From an uncultured Prevotella sp. (GTDB lineage Bacteria; Bacteroidota; Bacteroidia; Bacteroidales; Bacteroidaceae), in the NCBI GenBank assembly GCA_900770395.1, contig CAAGKM010000037.1:53828-117827 (forward strand): a stretch of DNA of 64,000 nucleotides. Direction: 5' to 3'. Below are positions 34,532 through 42,708 of the stretch, in pieces. The notes beneath the pieces are model-generated. The model saw only the letters and a list, made by a program, of their open reading frames with translations, did no database searches and was not told the DNA's origin. A program made the position numbers and the translations under genes. Positions within the stretch are counted from its first letter, which is position 1. Every line of letters begins with the position of its first letter.

Positions 34532-35419
34532 TCATTTATATCTGATAGTGCGTAAATCACCTATCCCTTTACAATATTTTACATTATATTCTTTACAAGG
34601 TACATAACACAATGCTATTTCTGGATGTTTTTCACAAACCTTATAAGCTCCAATAGAGGAGGGTTTAGGACCAAAAGATGCAACAATTATATTAAAATCC
34701 GATAAAGAATTAATAATATTGTCTAAAGCCTTCTCACCAAAATCTTCACTGAAAGAATTAAATTCTATAGTCGTAATATCTGTAATCCCCAGTTCTTTAC
34801 AGATATACTCATGCTTATCACTTAAATTTCTGTTATGATTGCTAAATTGCTGCCCAGATTGAACACATAAGACAACTTTTTGTGGCTCAAATTTTGAAAC
34901 AATCTGTTTTGTTCTTTCTTCATCAAAACTTGTTATAATCACAGCACATGTGGGCTTTCCTAATTCCATTATACCAGAATGTTTTAATAAAAAGCGTGGA
35001 GCTACAGGCTCTTTGCTAAGCCAAGTGTCGTTGTATGATTCTGGCTGGTAATACCTTATGTTTATTGTGCTATCTTTTTGATTCAAGAAAAAAAGCAAAG
35101 TCCAAATTATATCTCTTGGCATAGTGGTTATGTCAAGATAAATACATTCGTTAATTGTGAAATTATCAAAATAACAGCTTAAATTTCTCCAATCATGGGA
35201 CGGATTATCATCCCATATTAATTCTTCGTAATTTATATGTTTGTCGCTACAATATTGTTCTATCTTTTTTATGCAGTTATCTATATATCCTCCATTTATA
35301 GGATTCCTTTTCTTAATCGCAATAACATGTTTAATAGAAATATCATCACAATTTTTATAAAATCCGAGCCATGATCTTTCTTCCCAGCTTGGACAAAATA
35401 TAAGTATGTTATTCTTCAT
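34532..35419 (-). CDS. Double Rossmann-like protein of the candidate defence system
   Basis: 295 residues from ATG 35419; the frame also opens at a TTG nine bases upstream. I do not recognise a family. Two alpha/beta halves look related: ILIFCPSWEERS (5-16) with YLDITTMPRD (94-103), then AVIITSFDEERT (159-170), VVLCVQSG (182-189) and NIIVASFGPKPSSIGAY (243-259). The second half ends CYVPCKEYNVKYCKGIG. The ASFGPKPSSIGA loop followed by a proline-containing strand is reminiscent of CARF-type ligand-binding folds, but this is only an impression. No signal or membrane segment. It overlaps the ATPase gene by 11 bases, so both are made together. Confidence 0.75.
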   Translation of the reverse strand: MKNNILIFCPSWEERSWLGFYKNCDDISIKHVIAIKKRNPINGGYIDNCIKKIEQYCSDKHINYEELIWDDNPSHDWRNLSCYFDNFTINECIYLDITTMPRDIIWTLLFFLNQKDSTINIRYYQPESYNDTWLSKEPVAPRFLLKHSGIMELGKPTCAVIITSFDEERTKQIVSKFEPQKVVLCVQSGQQFSNHNRNLSDKHEYICKELGITDITTIEFNSFSEDFGEKALDNIINSLSDFNIIVASFGPKPSSIGAYKVCEKHPEIALCYVPCKEYNVKYCKGIGDLRTIRYK

Positions 35420-37148
35420 AATTGTCAAATAAATATGGTTCGTTTATATTGCTGTCAACTATCTTGCATTGAAATGCTTTATTATTAAATGCGGCATCAT
35501 ACAATTCTGTTACTTTTAAGGATGTTCTTGAATGTTGTCCTACAGGGTCTAATCCTAAACAAGGGAATAGTATTCGATTTGGTACATAATATAATTCTTG
35601 CCGTCCTTTCTCTTTTGCATTTCCAATTCTTGTGTAAATATATTGGGCTCTTTGGGCTATCTTTAGAAGTCTTATTACCTTGTCAAATTTGTCAGGATAT
35701 GCATCGATTTGCGATATTGAAAAAACAATGGCTCTAGGTTCTGATATATCTAATTTAAGCCTTTGGGCAAAAAGTGCCATAAGATTATCAAATAAATTAA
35801 AAATGCATTTTGCGTCGTTTGCACTACAATTATTGACGACTTTATCTAACCCCAAACGTAATGTTTCCCACATTTTTTTACTACGCTCTATGATGATGTC
35901 TGTCTGAATTTTAGGGGGGATTTTTTTTATTTCCCCCTTTTCCGTATTCATGACTTTATCATACATCCAATAACATGGATCTAACAAATTTCTTACGATT
36001 CCTGTTGAAATTGCAACTATCAGTTCAAAACCAGAATAGGGAGGTGTATTGGCTTTGTCATTCCTGTCACGGAAATACATTGCTCTATGGTATTTATATA
36101 TGTAATCTCCAACAGCTTTTTTGTTGTCTTCTCCGTATTTTTCGATTCCTTTTATTCTTGCTTTATTACGATAATTTTCCAAATCCTCTTCAAAAGATTT
36201 GTTTAAAGGAAAGAATTCTTCTACGCTATAATTGATACCCAAACGGTTTAGACGTTTTTCTATAATCTGTTTGGATAAATCATAAAAACTTGTTTCTGTA
36301 TTCTGATATGCTTGTTCCATATCTACGGTTACAAAATCATGTCCTTCCAATATGGAGCCTCCTGTAGAAGTTATACGTATGGGTCTGTCTACTTTTACTG
36401 TTGCAACCTTGAAGCTAAATAATGAATGATCACGGTATGCTATCCATGAATTTAATGCTTTTATTTGATAATCATTCATATCATGTGCATCATCAATCAT
36501 TAATATAAAATGAGAATTGGTTAAAGGCTTTATACTTCTAAGCAATTGTAGAAATGGAATTACAGAAGAAGAAAAAGATAATGCATCTTCATAAAAAGAA
36601 TCAGACGAAAAGCAATTAATTCTTTTCTGTGTAGAAATAGTTTCTCTATTTACGAATTTCTTTATTGCCTTAAAAAAATTATCAGATTTTCTATCAAGTT
36701 CTATATTCCAAATATATTCTATTTCATCATATAGCCAATCTTGTTTTTCCCTTGTTTCATTTATTATTTTTTCTATTTCCAATGTATTTGCAATTGAATA
36801 TAATATAGATAAAACCAAATAATGCTCACAGATAATAGCTTTTTTATATTCTTCATTAATCAAAAGGTATTCTTTCTTCATAAAAAGAGGTGTATTACAT
36901 GGAATATGAATACCTATTCTTTCATAGCAATCTTCATTTTTAGAGTTTGCTATTATGCTTTGTATACGAAAGGAGTTATAAAGGAGAGCCATTGTTTTAC
37001 CTGAGCCACGTTCTCCAATAAGGAATACATTTTTCGTTGATTGAATAAATCTAGAAAAATTAAAATCTTCTATATAATAGTCTATAATATCTTGAGGCTG
37101 CAAATTGTTTGCAGCTTCATATTCAAAAGGATTTCGTGATTTTTCCAT
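35409..37148 (-). CDS. P-loop (ORC/STAND-like) ATPase of the candidate defence system
   Basis: 579 residues from ATG 37148 (MEKSRNPFEYEAANNL); an upstream TTG at 37199 would overlap the HD gene and is rejected. Walker A is GERGSGKT (45-52) and Walker B HFILMIDDAHD (about 215-225). The NPFxYEAANNL opening, the sensor-like segment IAYRDHSLFSFKVATVK and a long helical C-terminus ending in VPNRILFPCLGLDPVGQHS resemble ORC/CDC6-type AAA ATPases of bacterial conflict systems. It probably is the switch or motor linking the HD protein and the Rossmann-like protein. Spacing to the HD gene is 7 bases. Exact family unassigned. Confidence 0.82.
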   Translation of the reverse strand: MEKSRNPFEYEAANNLQPQDIIDYYIEDFNFSRFIQSTKNVFLIGERGSGKTMALLYNSFRIQSIIANSKNEDCYERIGIHIPCNTPLFMKKEYLLINEEYKKAIICEHYLVLSILYSIANTLEIEKIINETREKQDWLYDEIEYIWNIELDRKSDNFFKAIKKFVNRETISTQKRINCFSSDSFYEDALSFSSSVIPFLQLLRSIKPLTNSHFILMIDDAHDMNDYQIKALNSWIAYRDHSLFSFKVATVKVDRPIRITSTGGSILEGHDFVTVDMEQAYQNTETSFYDLSKQIIEKRLNRLGINYSVEEFFPLNKSFEEDLENYRNKARIKGIEKYGEDNKKAVGDYIYKYHRAMYFRDRNDKANTPPYSGFELIVAISTGIVRNLLDPCYWMYDKVMNTEKGEIKKIPPKIQTDIIIERSKKMWETLRLGLDKVVNNCSANDAKCIFNLFDNLMALFAQRLKLDISEPRAIVFSISQIDAYPDKFDKVIRLLKIAQRAQYIYTRIGNAKEKGRQELYYVPNRILFPCLGLDPVGQHSRTSLKVTELYDAAFNNKAFQCKIVDSNINEPYLFDNYEE

Positions 37149-37155
37149 AATACAC

Positions 37156-38157
37156 TTATTGTTTGTGATTATTAATCTTTTCTTGTATATTCTTATCAAC
37201 AGTCTCTATATTAAAACCAGGTCGAGAGTTTATCTCATCAATGCTTTCATCTACTAAACTATATTTATCTTCTAAGCAAATAGTAGGTAAATTATAGTCA
37301 CATAAATCTCCATATATGGTGAAGTTTATTGACGCCTCTGTTTTCTTTAAGACATCTAAAGACGAAGCGTAATATTTACAATAACGTCGTTCTGTATCCA
37401 ATTTTATTATTCGTGTATATACGAATTTCATCAAATCTTTAAATGTAACATCTTCTACAGGACAATCAATATTGTAAGATAAAACAATTCTTCCATTACC
37501 TTTATCAACGTGAATCTCATTTATACTTGTTGCATATTTATGATATAATAAAGAATTTTCCTGTATCATACCTCTGTCTATCATGTATTGAGACGTGCGT
37601 TGTGGACCTTCTGCTAATTCATCAGCAAAACGAAGTATAGCAGCTAAGTCTCTCACTTTTATTTGATAATCATATAAATTGTTATTCACCTCAATGTCTA
37701 ACAAGGTGTCTTTGTCGCCCTTAGCTGATTTACCACAATGAGCTTTTATTATACGTAATAGGAGTTGTCGTTCTTGTTTGCAATCGGTCATTGATGCGCT
37801 ACGGATTGTATTATATATATCGGCTACTTTTTTATTATGTTCTTCTCTTCCGTGTAAATTACCAGCATCATGGAATAAAATACATGTACAAAGAAGATAT
37901 ATTTCAATAATGTTGAAATCCTTTATGGAGTCATTATAAGATATTAATTTCCATGCAAAATCGAGAACATTTTTTACATGGCGTTCAGAATGATCTGTTA
38001 ATCCAGGCTCTTTCCCTTTTATTTCGCTATATATATTTTTGCAAAGGAAGTCCTTCGCTTGGATATATAGTGAAAAATACATATCAGCATCTTGAGTGTT
38101 AAATGTTGAATATAATCCAGTTTTTAAATATTTTTCAATGTTAGTATCTTGCCACAT
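37156..38157 (-). CDS. HD-domain phosphohydrolase-like protein of the candidate defence system
   Basis: 333 residues from ATG 38157 (MWQDTNIEKYL). The metal-binding HD pattern is complete: H56/H60 in DHSERHVKNVL, HD at 96-97 in FHDAGN, H107 in REEHN, H140 in IIKAH and D179 in LRFADELAEGPQRTS. Proteins with this arrangement cut nucleotides or nucleic acids (compare Cas3'' and the HD domains found in conflict systems). Residues 200-333 form a beta-rich, acidic tail without a recognised domain. It is between the second methyltransferase (25 bases upstream) and the ATPase (7 bases downstream). Likely the effector or a signal-degrading enzyme; that is inference. Confidence 0.85.
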   Translation of the reverse strand: MWQDTNIEKYLKTGLYSTFNTQDADMYFSLYIQAKDFLCKNIYSEIKGKEPGLTDHSERHVKNVLDFAWKLISYNDSIKDFNIIEIYLLCTCILFHDAGNLHGREEHNKKVADIYNTIRSASMTDCKQERQLLLRIIKAHCGKSAKGDKDTLLDIEVNNNLYDYQIKVRDLAAILRFADELAEGPQRTSQYMIDRGMIQENSLLYHKYATSINEIHVDKGNGRIVLSYNIDCPVEDVTFKDLMKFVYTRIIKLDTERRYCKYYASSLDVLKKTEASINFTIYGDLCDYNLPTICLEDKYSLVDESIDEINSRPGFNIETVDKNIQEKINNHKQ

Positions 38158-38182
38158 AATTGTTGTTTTCTTGTTTTTTGCT

Positions 38183-39244
38183 TTACAATATGAACTTGGA
38201 TACACTGTCAAAAACAGCTTTAGCTAATAAAGGAGGAACTGCATTCCCTATTTGTTGTTGTATATCCATTAGTGTGCCTTTAAAAACAAAGGTATCAGGA
38301 AAACTTTGCAAGCGGGCAGCTTCTCTTACAGATAATCCGCGGTCTTGATATGGATGTATCAACATGTTTTTTCTATAATTAGAAATCACAACGGATGGGA
38401 AATCTGCTCGGAGACGTTTATATATTCCACTATGACAATTGTTTTTATTGGCATAATTCTCCATCAATTCCGCTGGAATAGCCCGCCAGTTCTCTCCCTG
38501 TTTAATGTGTGTATAGCGTTCTATTACATAATCAGCATTTCTTGATACAAAATTTTGGGTAGATGTTTCTGAGCCTTGACGCATCAACCGTGCATAATCG
38601 CTTATCTCTTCTATTGGTAATCTATATGGCAATACATCATCCATTTGACCATTAGTTAAGATTGGCAAGTCACCTATCGCATCTTCTACAGTATATGTAA
38701 CACCTATTGGCTCTGGAAACTCAAAACGAATTCCCATATTGTTTCCAACCATAATATATCGATTACGTTTCTGAGGTACACCATAGTCAGAAGCAACAAG
38801 AATGGAGTCATTAACTGTATAGCCTAAATCTTCAAAGCACACCTTTACCTTATTACGAACACGACCATTTTCAAATCTATAGAATCCCTCAACATTTTCA
38901 AAGACAAACCACTCTGGCTCCAATTCTTGGACAAATCTTACAAACTCCTCAAATAGTGAGTTGTTTTTGTTTTCCATATTTCTCGTTTTTGTATTGGAAG
39001 TTGAAAATCCTTGACAAGGTGGTCCACCAAAAACTATCAGTGCGTCATTTCTTTCACCGAGGTACTCTAATGGATTTATGTTGTGAATGTCATCTTCTAT
39101 AACATTTGTGTCTGGATGATTATATCTGTAAGTGAGGGCTGCACTTTTATCTTTTTCCACAGCAAACCGAACTTGAACGCCTGCCATTTCAGCTCCCAAG
39201 CTCAATCCTCCAGCTCCACAGAATATGTCAACACCTATAGGCAT
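38183..39244 (-). CDS. DNA (cytosine-5) methyltransferase, second copy
   Basis: 353 residues from ATG 39244 (MPIGVDIFCGAGGLSLGAEM). Motif I DIFCGAGG, motif IV GGPPCQGFS with Cys77, FVFENVEGF, QKRNRYIMVG and IGNAVPPLLA are all intact. The target-recognition part (about 190-290) differs from the M.HpaII-like enzyme, so the site is different and unknown. The frame continues upstream to 39439, but a TAACTTTG box at 39262 marks the true start. First gene of the run that includes the HD, ATPase and Rossmann-like proteins. It may pair with the 202-residue nuclease-like protein or mark self DNA for the unknown system. Confidence 0.94.
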   Translation of the reverse strand: MPIGVDIFCGAGGLSLGAEMAGVQVRFAVEKDKSAALTYRYNHPDTNVIEDDIHNINPLEYLGERNDALIVFGGPPCQGFSTSNTKTRNMENKNNSLFEEFVRFVQELEPEWFVFENVEGFYRFENGRVRNKVKVCFEDLGYTVNDSILVASDYGVPQKRNRYIMVGNNMGIRFEFPEPIGVTYTVEDAIGDLPILTNGQMDDVLPYRLPIEEISDYARLMRQGSETSTQNFVSRNADYVIERYTHIKQGENWRAIPAELMENYANKNNCHSGIYKRLRADFPSVVISNYRKNMLIHPYQDRGLSVREAARLQSFPDTFVFKGTLMDIQQQIGNAVPPLLAKAVFDSVSKFIL

Positions 39245-39261
39245 ATATATTTTTTTGTTTG

Positions 39262-39269
39262 CAAAGTTA
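39262..39269 (-). promoter_or_regulatory. -7 box of the defence operon
   Basis: TAACTTTG on the minus strand, 18 bases before ATG 39244, giving an almost leaderless message. Confidence 0.6.
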
Positions 39270-39397
39270 CAAAAAAATGTGTGAATTAACGCCGAACTTC
39301 CCTTAATTATTCTTAAAGTCAAAATTTTTACTTTAATGTTAGTGGTGTTTCCGTTCTTGTGGGTAGTGCTTTTAGTGTTTCTCGCTCTTTTTGGTAG

Positions 39398-39427
39398 TAT
39401 CATTTTGCTGGCATCAGCAAAATGATA
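39398..39427. repeat. 13-bp perfect hairpin
   Basis: TATCATTTTGCTG and CAGCAAAATGATA around a GCAT loop. It is the first of several small inverted repeats that follow one another with little space up to 39,498. Confidence 0.8.
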
Positions 39428-39472
39428 AGTAAACGACATCTATTTTACGTCCAGTACCTTTAGCTGATACTG

Positions 39473-39498
39473 CCATTTTATTGATGCCAATAAAATGG
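39473..39498. repeat. 11-bp perfect hairpin
   Basis: CCATTTTATTG and CAATAAAATGG around an ATGC loop, the complement of the loop at 39,411. Two weaker ones lie between the strong hairpins: GTAAA/TTTAC at 39,429-39,448 and CAGTA/TACTG at 39,452-39,472. Confidence 0.75.
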
Positions 39499-39528
39499 TC
39501 AATCAACTTGACACTCTGCCACTTCTTT

Positions 39529-39672
39529 GCGTACACCCTGTACACCTTAAAGGGTGTTTTTATAGAGGTTTATATGTTATGTATTATGGTATACAGGATG
39601 CGTAGAGTTCACGCTCGCCCCCGCGTACGTGGGGAGTTTTAAAAAGGGTGGCAGGGTGTACAGGGTGTACGC
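39529..39672. repeat. 18-bp perfect inverted repeat, 108 bases apart
   Basis: GCGTACACCCTGTACACC at 39529-39546 and its exact complement at 39655-39672. The enclosed segment contains a further C4/G4 near-palindrome around CGCGTACGT. There is no reading frame. It could be the ends of a tiny non-autonomous element or a folded RNA. Confidence 0.75.
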
Positions 39673-39693
39673 AGAGTGCGGCTAAATCTTATG

Positions 39694-39701
39694 CAAAGAT
39701 A
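39694..39701 (-). promoter_or_regulatory. Promoter-like box facing the hairpin region
   Basis: TATCTTTG on the minus strand would start a transcript running through the whole hairpin region towards the second methyltransferase, 450 bases away. It fits TAnnTTTG, but in AT-rich DNA chance is possible. Confidence 0.3.
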
Positions 39702-39788
39702 AGAAATTGTGGGTGCCGTTTGCAAATTTATTAAGAATGCTTACGCTTATTTTGCAATATTTTGCAGAAGAGCAGCAGTGAGTGTCTA

Positions 39789-39957
39789 TTCTAAATCGAC
39801 ATTTTAGAATTCTAAATCGCCATTTATTTACATCAGCTGCGTAGTCGTGACCGTGAAAGTAGCTTTTGGAGTTGTGAAAGTAGCTTTCGTGATTGTAAAC
39901 GATACGTTTCTGTTCCTAAACGATACGTTTCTGTCTCTGAACGATACATTTAAGCAG
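39789..39957. repeat. 21-nt phased array of AAA-n-TTT cores (8 units)
   Basis: Cores are centred at 39799, 39819.5, 39861, 39882, 39903, 39924 and 39945, i.e. every 21 bases, with one degenerate position near 39840. Sequences: AAATCGACATTTT, AAATCGCCATTT, AAAGTAGCTTT twice, AAACGATACGTTT twice and GAACGATACATTT. Different core words share the same spacing and the same A-tract/T-tract shape. It lies upstream of the YfhO-like gene. Confidence 0.85.
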
Positions 39958-40039
39958 CTTATGGAGTCGTTTGTTGTGGTCTTTTGTTAATAATCATTTA
40001 AAATGTCGGTGAATTGGTGGACTAATTAAATAAAATACG

Positions 40040-40047
40040 TAATTTTG
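40040..40047 (+). promoter_or_regulatory. -7 box of the YfhO-like gene
   Basis: TAATTTTG followed by GC, 30 bases before the start at 40077. Confidence 0.65.
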
Positions 40048-40076
40048 CAAATCTAATAAACGTTTATTGATTATAC

Positions 40077-42560
40077 ATGGAGATAATGAAGAAATGGCTG
40101 CCCGATGTGCTGGCGGTCGTGTTGTTTGCCGTACTGGCATTTGCTTATTTTTATCCTGCCGACATTGAGGGGCGTATACTGTTCCGCCACGACTCGTCGG
40201 CAAACAAGGGAGCGGGAAAGGAACAGGGTGACTACAAGAAGCGTACAGGTGAGACCACACGCTGGACCAATGCGCTGTTTTCAGGAATGCCTACATATCA
40301 GCTGGCACCGTCGTACAAAAGTCAGAAACCGCTCACCACGGCTGCCGATGCCTATCACCTGTGGTTGCCGGAGAATGTATGGTATGTATTTGCTTATCTG
40401 TTGGGCTTTTACATTCTGCTGCGCGCCTTCGACTTCCGCCAGCATCTTGCGGCACTTGGCTCGGTGATGTGGGCATTCTCCACTTATTTCCTGATAATTA
40501 TCGCCGCCGGTCACATCTGGAAAGTGATGGCTTTGGCTTATCTGCCGCCGATGATTGCCGGTGTGGTACTTGCTTACCGTGGCAAGTATCTGTGGGGACT
40601 GCTCGTGACAGCAATCTTTGCGGCTTTTGAGATAAACGCCAACCATGTGCAGATGACATATTACTATCTGTTTGTGATAGTGCCCATGGTGGTGGCATAT
40701 CTCATTGAGGCTGTACGCACCAAGCGGCTTGCACATTTTGGCAAAGCCACATTAGTGTGTGCTGCCGGTGTGATGATAGCATTGTGTATAAACCTGAGCA
40801 ACCTCTACCACACATGGGAGTACAGCAAGGAGACCATGCGCGGCAAGAGTGAGTTGGTGAAGAAAAACACTGCCAACCAGACCAGCAGCGGACTTGACCG
40901 TGACTATATCACCCAATGGAGCTATGGCATTGACGAGACATGGACTCTGCTTGTGCCAAACATCAAGGGAGGAGCAAGTGTGCCGATGAGCATGAGTGAG
41001 ACGGCAATGAAGCATGCGGACCCCAACTTTGCCGAGATTTACCTGCAGATAGGGCAGTACTGGGGTGAGCAGCCAGGCACCAGCGGCCCTGTGTATGTGG
41101 GTGCGTTTGTATTGATGCTTTTCATCCTCGGACTGTTCATCGTGAAAGGTCCTATGAAGTGGGCACTGCTCTTTGCCACCCTGCTTTCCATAATGCTTTC
41201 ATGGGGTAAGAACTTTATGGGACTCACCGATTTCTTCCTCGATTATGTGCCTATGTATGCCAAATTTCGCACGGTGGCATCAATACTTGTTGTGGCTGAG
41301 TTTACCATTCCTCTGCTTGCCATGCTGGCGCTGAAGAAGATTATGGAAGATTCTGAAGTGCTTGCAAAGAATATGAAATATGTGTATGTTGCCTATGGTC
41401 TGACAGGAGGCATTGCACTTCTGTTTGCCCTCATGCCAACACTGTTTTTCTCAAGCTTCATCTCATCGTCGGAGGTTGCTGCGCTCAACAGTCTGCCACA
41501 GGAGTATGTGCAGCCTATAATGAGCAATCTCAGCGAGATGCGCCAGGCTGTGTTTACCGCCGATGCGTGGCGCTCATTTATGGTAATCACAATCGGTATG
41601 CTGTGTCTTATGCTCTACCGCATGAGGCACCTCAAGGGCAACTATATGGTGGGCATACTTCTTGTGCTCTGTCTTGTTGACCTTTGGCAGGTGAACAAGC
41701 GTTACCTTAACGACTCGATGTTTGTAGACAAAATACTACGTGAGAAGCCTATTGAGACAACAGCCACAGAGCAGCACATACTTCAGGACAAGGCGCTCGA
41801 CTACCGTGTGCTCAACCTCGCCTCGAACACATTCAACGAGAACGAGACTTCTTATTATATGAAGAGCATTGGCGGTTATCACCCCGCCAAGTTGCGCCGT
41901 TATCAGGACCTTATCGACATGTATATACAAGGCGAGATGCAGAGTCTGTTCTCTGCCGTTGGGCAGGCTGGAGGCGACATGACCAAGGTGAACGGTGACA
42001 GCATCTGCCCTGTGTTGAACATGCTCAACACCAAATATTTCATTTTCCCGTTGCAGGGAGGACAGACCGTGCCGATACAAAACCCGTACACTTTGGGCAA
42101 CGCATGGTTTGTGGACAATATAAAATATGTGGACAATGCCAACAGTGAGATTGAGGCTCTCGGCAAGATGAACCTGCGCCATGAGGCTGTTGCCGACAGA
42201 AAGTTTGAGACAGTGCTCGGCAAGAGTGTGAGACAGGATACCTTAAGCCTTGTTAACATCACTGCATACGAGCCAAACCGTCTGACTTACGATGTGATGT
42301 CGGATAAGGGTGGTGTCATTGTGTTCTCGGAGATTTATTATCCGGGATGGACCGCTACCGTGGACGGACAGCCTGCCGAATTGGGACGTGTGGACTATGT
42401 GCTTCGTGCTCTCAACATCAAGCCAGGCAAGCACAAGGTGGTGCTGGAATTCTTCCCTAAGACCGTAGATACCACTGAGACCATAGCCTATGTTGCCTAC
42501 GCATTGCTGTTGCTTGCCATTGCTTTGCTTGTGTATTCAGAGTATAGGCGTAAACGGTAA
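40077..42560 (+). CDS. YfhO-like polytopic membrane protein
   Basis: 827 residues with about 12-13 membrane helices in the first 590 (LAVVLFAVLAFAYFYP first) and a C-terminal periplasmic part of about 200 residues ending in one or two helices (IAYVAYALLLLAIALLVYSEY) and a basic tail. FSGMPTYQL after the first helix and the late GVIVFSEIYYPGWTATVDGQPA block are typical of the YfhO/GT-C-like family, which in Gram-positives adds sugars to teichoic acids; in Bacteroidetes the substrate is unknown, perhaps lipid-linked glycans. Start ATG 40077, or ATG 40086 nine bases later. Own promoter and terminator. Confidence 0.88.
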   Translation: MEIMKKWLPDVLAVVLFAVLAFAYFYPADIEGRILFRHDSSANKGAGKEQGDYKKRTGETTRWTNALFSGMPTYQLAPSYKSQKPLTTAADAYHLWLPENVWYVFAYLLGFYILLRAFDFRQHLAALGSVMWAFSTYFLIIIAAGHIWKVMALAYLPPMIAGVVLAYRGKYLWGLLVTAIFAAFEINANHVQMTYYYLFVIVPMVVAYLIEAVRTKRLAHFGKATLVCAAGVMIALCINLSNLYHTWEYSKETMRGKSELVKKNTANQTSSGLDRDYITQWSYGIDETWTLLVPNIKGGASVPMSMSETAMKHADPNFAEIYLQIGQYWGEQPGTSGPVYVGAFVLMLFILGLFIVKGPMKWALLFATLLSIMLSWGKNFMGLTDFFLDYVPMYAKFRTVASILVVAEFTIPLLAMLALKKIMEDSEVLAKNMKYVYVAYGLTGGIALLFALMPTLFFSSFISSSEVAALNSLPQEYVQPIMSNLSEMRQAVFTADAWRSFMVITIGMLCLMLYRMRHLKGNYMVGILLVLCLVDLWQVNKRYLNDSMFVDKILREKPIETTATEQHILQDKALDYRVLNLASNTFNENETSYYMKSIGGYHPAKLRRYQDLIDMYIQGEMQSLFSAVGQAGGDMTKVNGDSICPVLNMLNTKYFIFPLQGGQTVPIQNPYTLGNAWFVDNIKYVDNANSEIEALGKMNLRHEAVADRKFETVLGKSVRQDTLSLVNITAYEPNRLTYDVMSDKGGVIVFSEIYYPGWTATVDGQPAELGRVDYVLRALNIKPGKHKVVLEFFPKTVDTTETIAYVAYALLLLAIALLVYSEYRRKR

Positions 42561-42592
42561 TTTTTATAATTAAGAAAATATGTGAAATTAAG

Positions 42593-42639
42593 GCAGAAAA
42601 AGACAAAAAATCAAGATAATTGTCTTTTTCTGCTTTTTT
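42593..42639 (+). terminator. Terminator of the YfhO-like gene
   Basis: GCAGAAAAAGACAA and its perfect complement pair over 14 bases, followed by six T. It is 32 bases past the stop. Confidence 0.9.
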
Positions 42640-42694
42640 CTATATTACAAAATACACTAACCTGACGTTATACTAAAAACAAACTAAACAAAAA

Positions 42695-42708
42695 AATTAG
42701 ATCTAATT
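42695..42708. promoter_or_regulatory. 14-bp palindrome touching a start codon
   Basis: AATTAGATCTAATT ends immediately before the ATG at 42709. It could bind a repressor or fold over the start. There is no clear -7 box in this gap, so the promoter is not identified. Confidence 0.4.

Noticed and set aside
34532..35419. Firm call as CARF or SAVED sensor
   Set aside because: Only a loop and strand pattern look similar; without structure prediction the family cannot be stated.
39245..39439. N-terminal extension of the second methyltransferase
   Set aside because: The extension spans the promoter box at 39262 and half of a perfect hairpin, and catalytic motif I begins right after ATG 39244.
39789..39957. 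CRISPR array
   Set aside because: The repeat step is 21 nt with no separate repeat and spacer lengths, and no cas gene is in the window.
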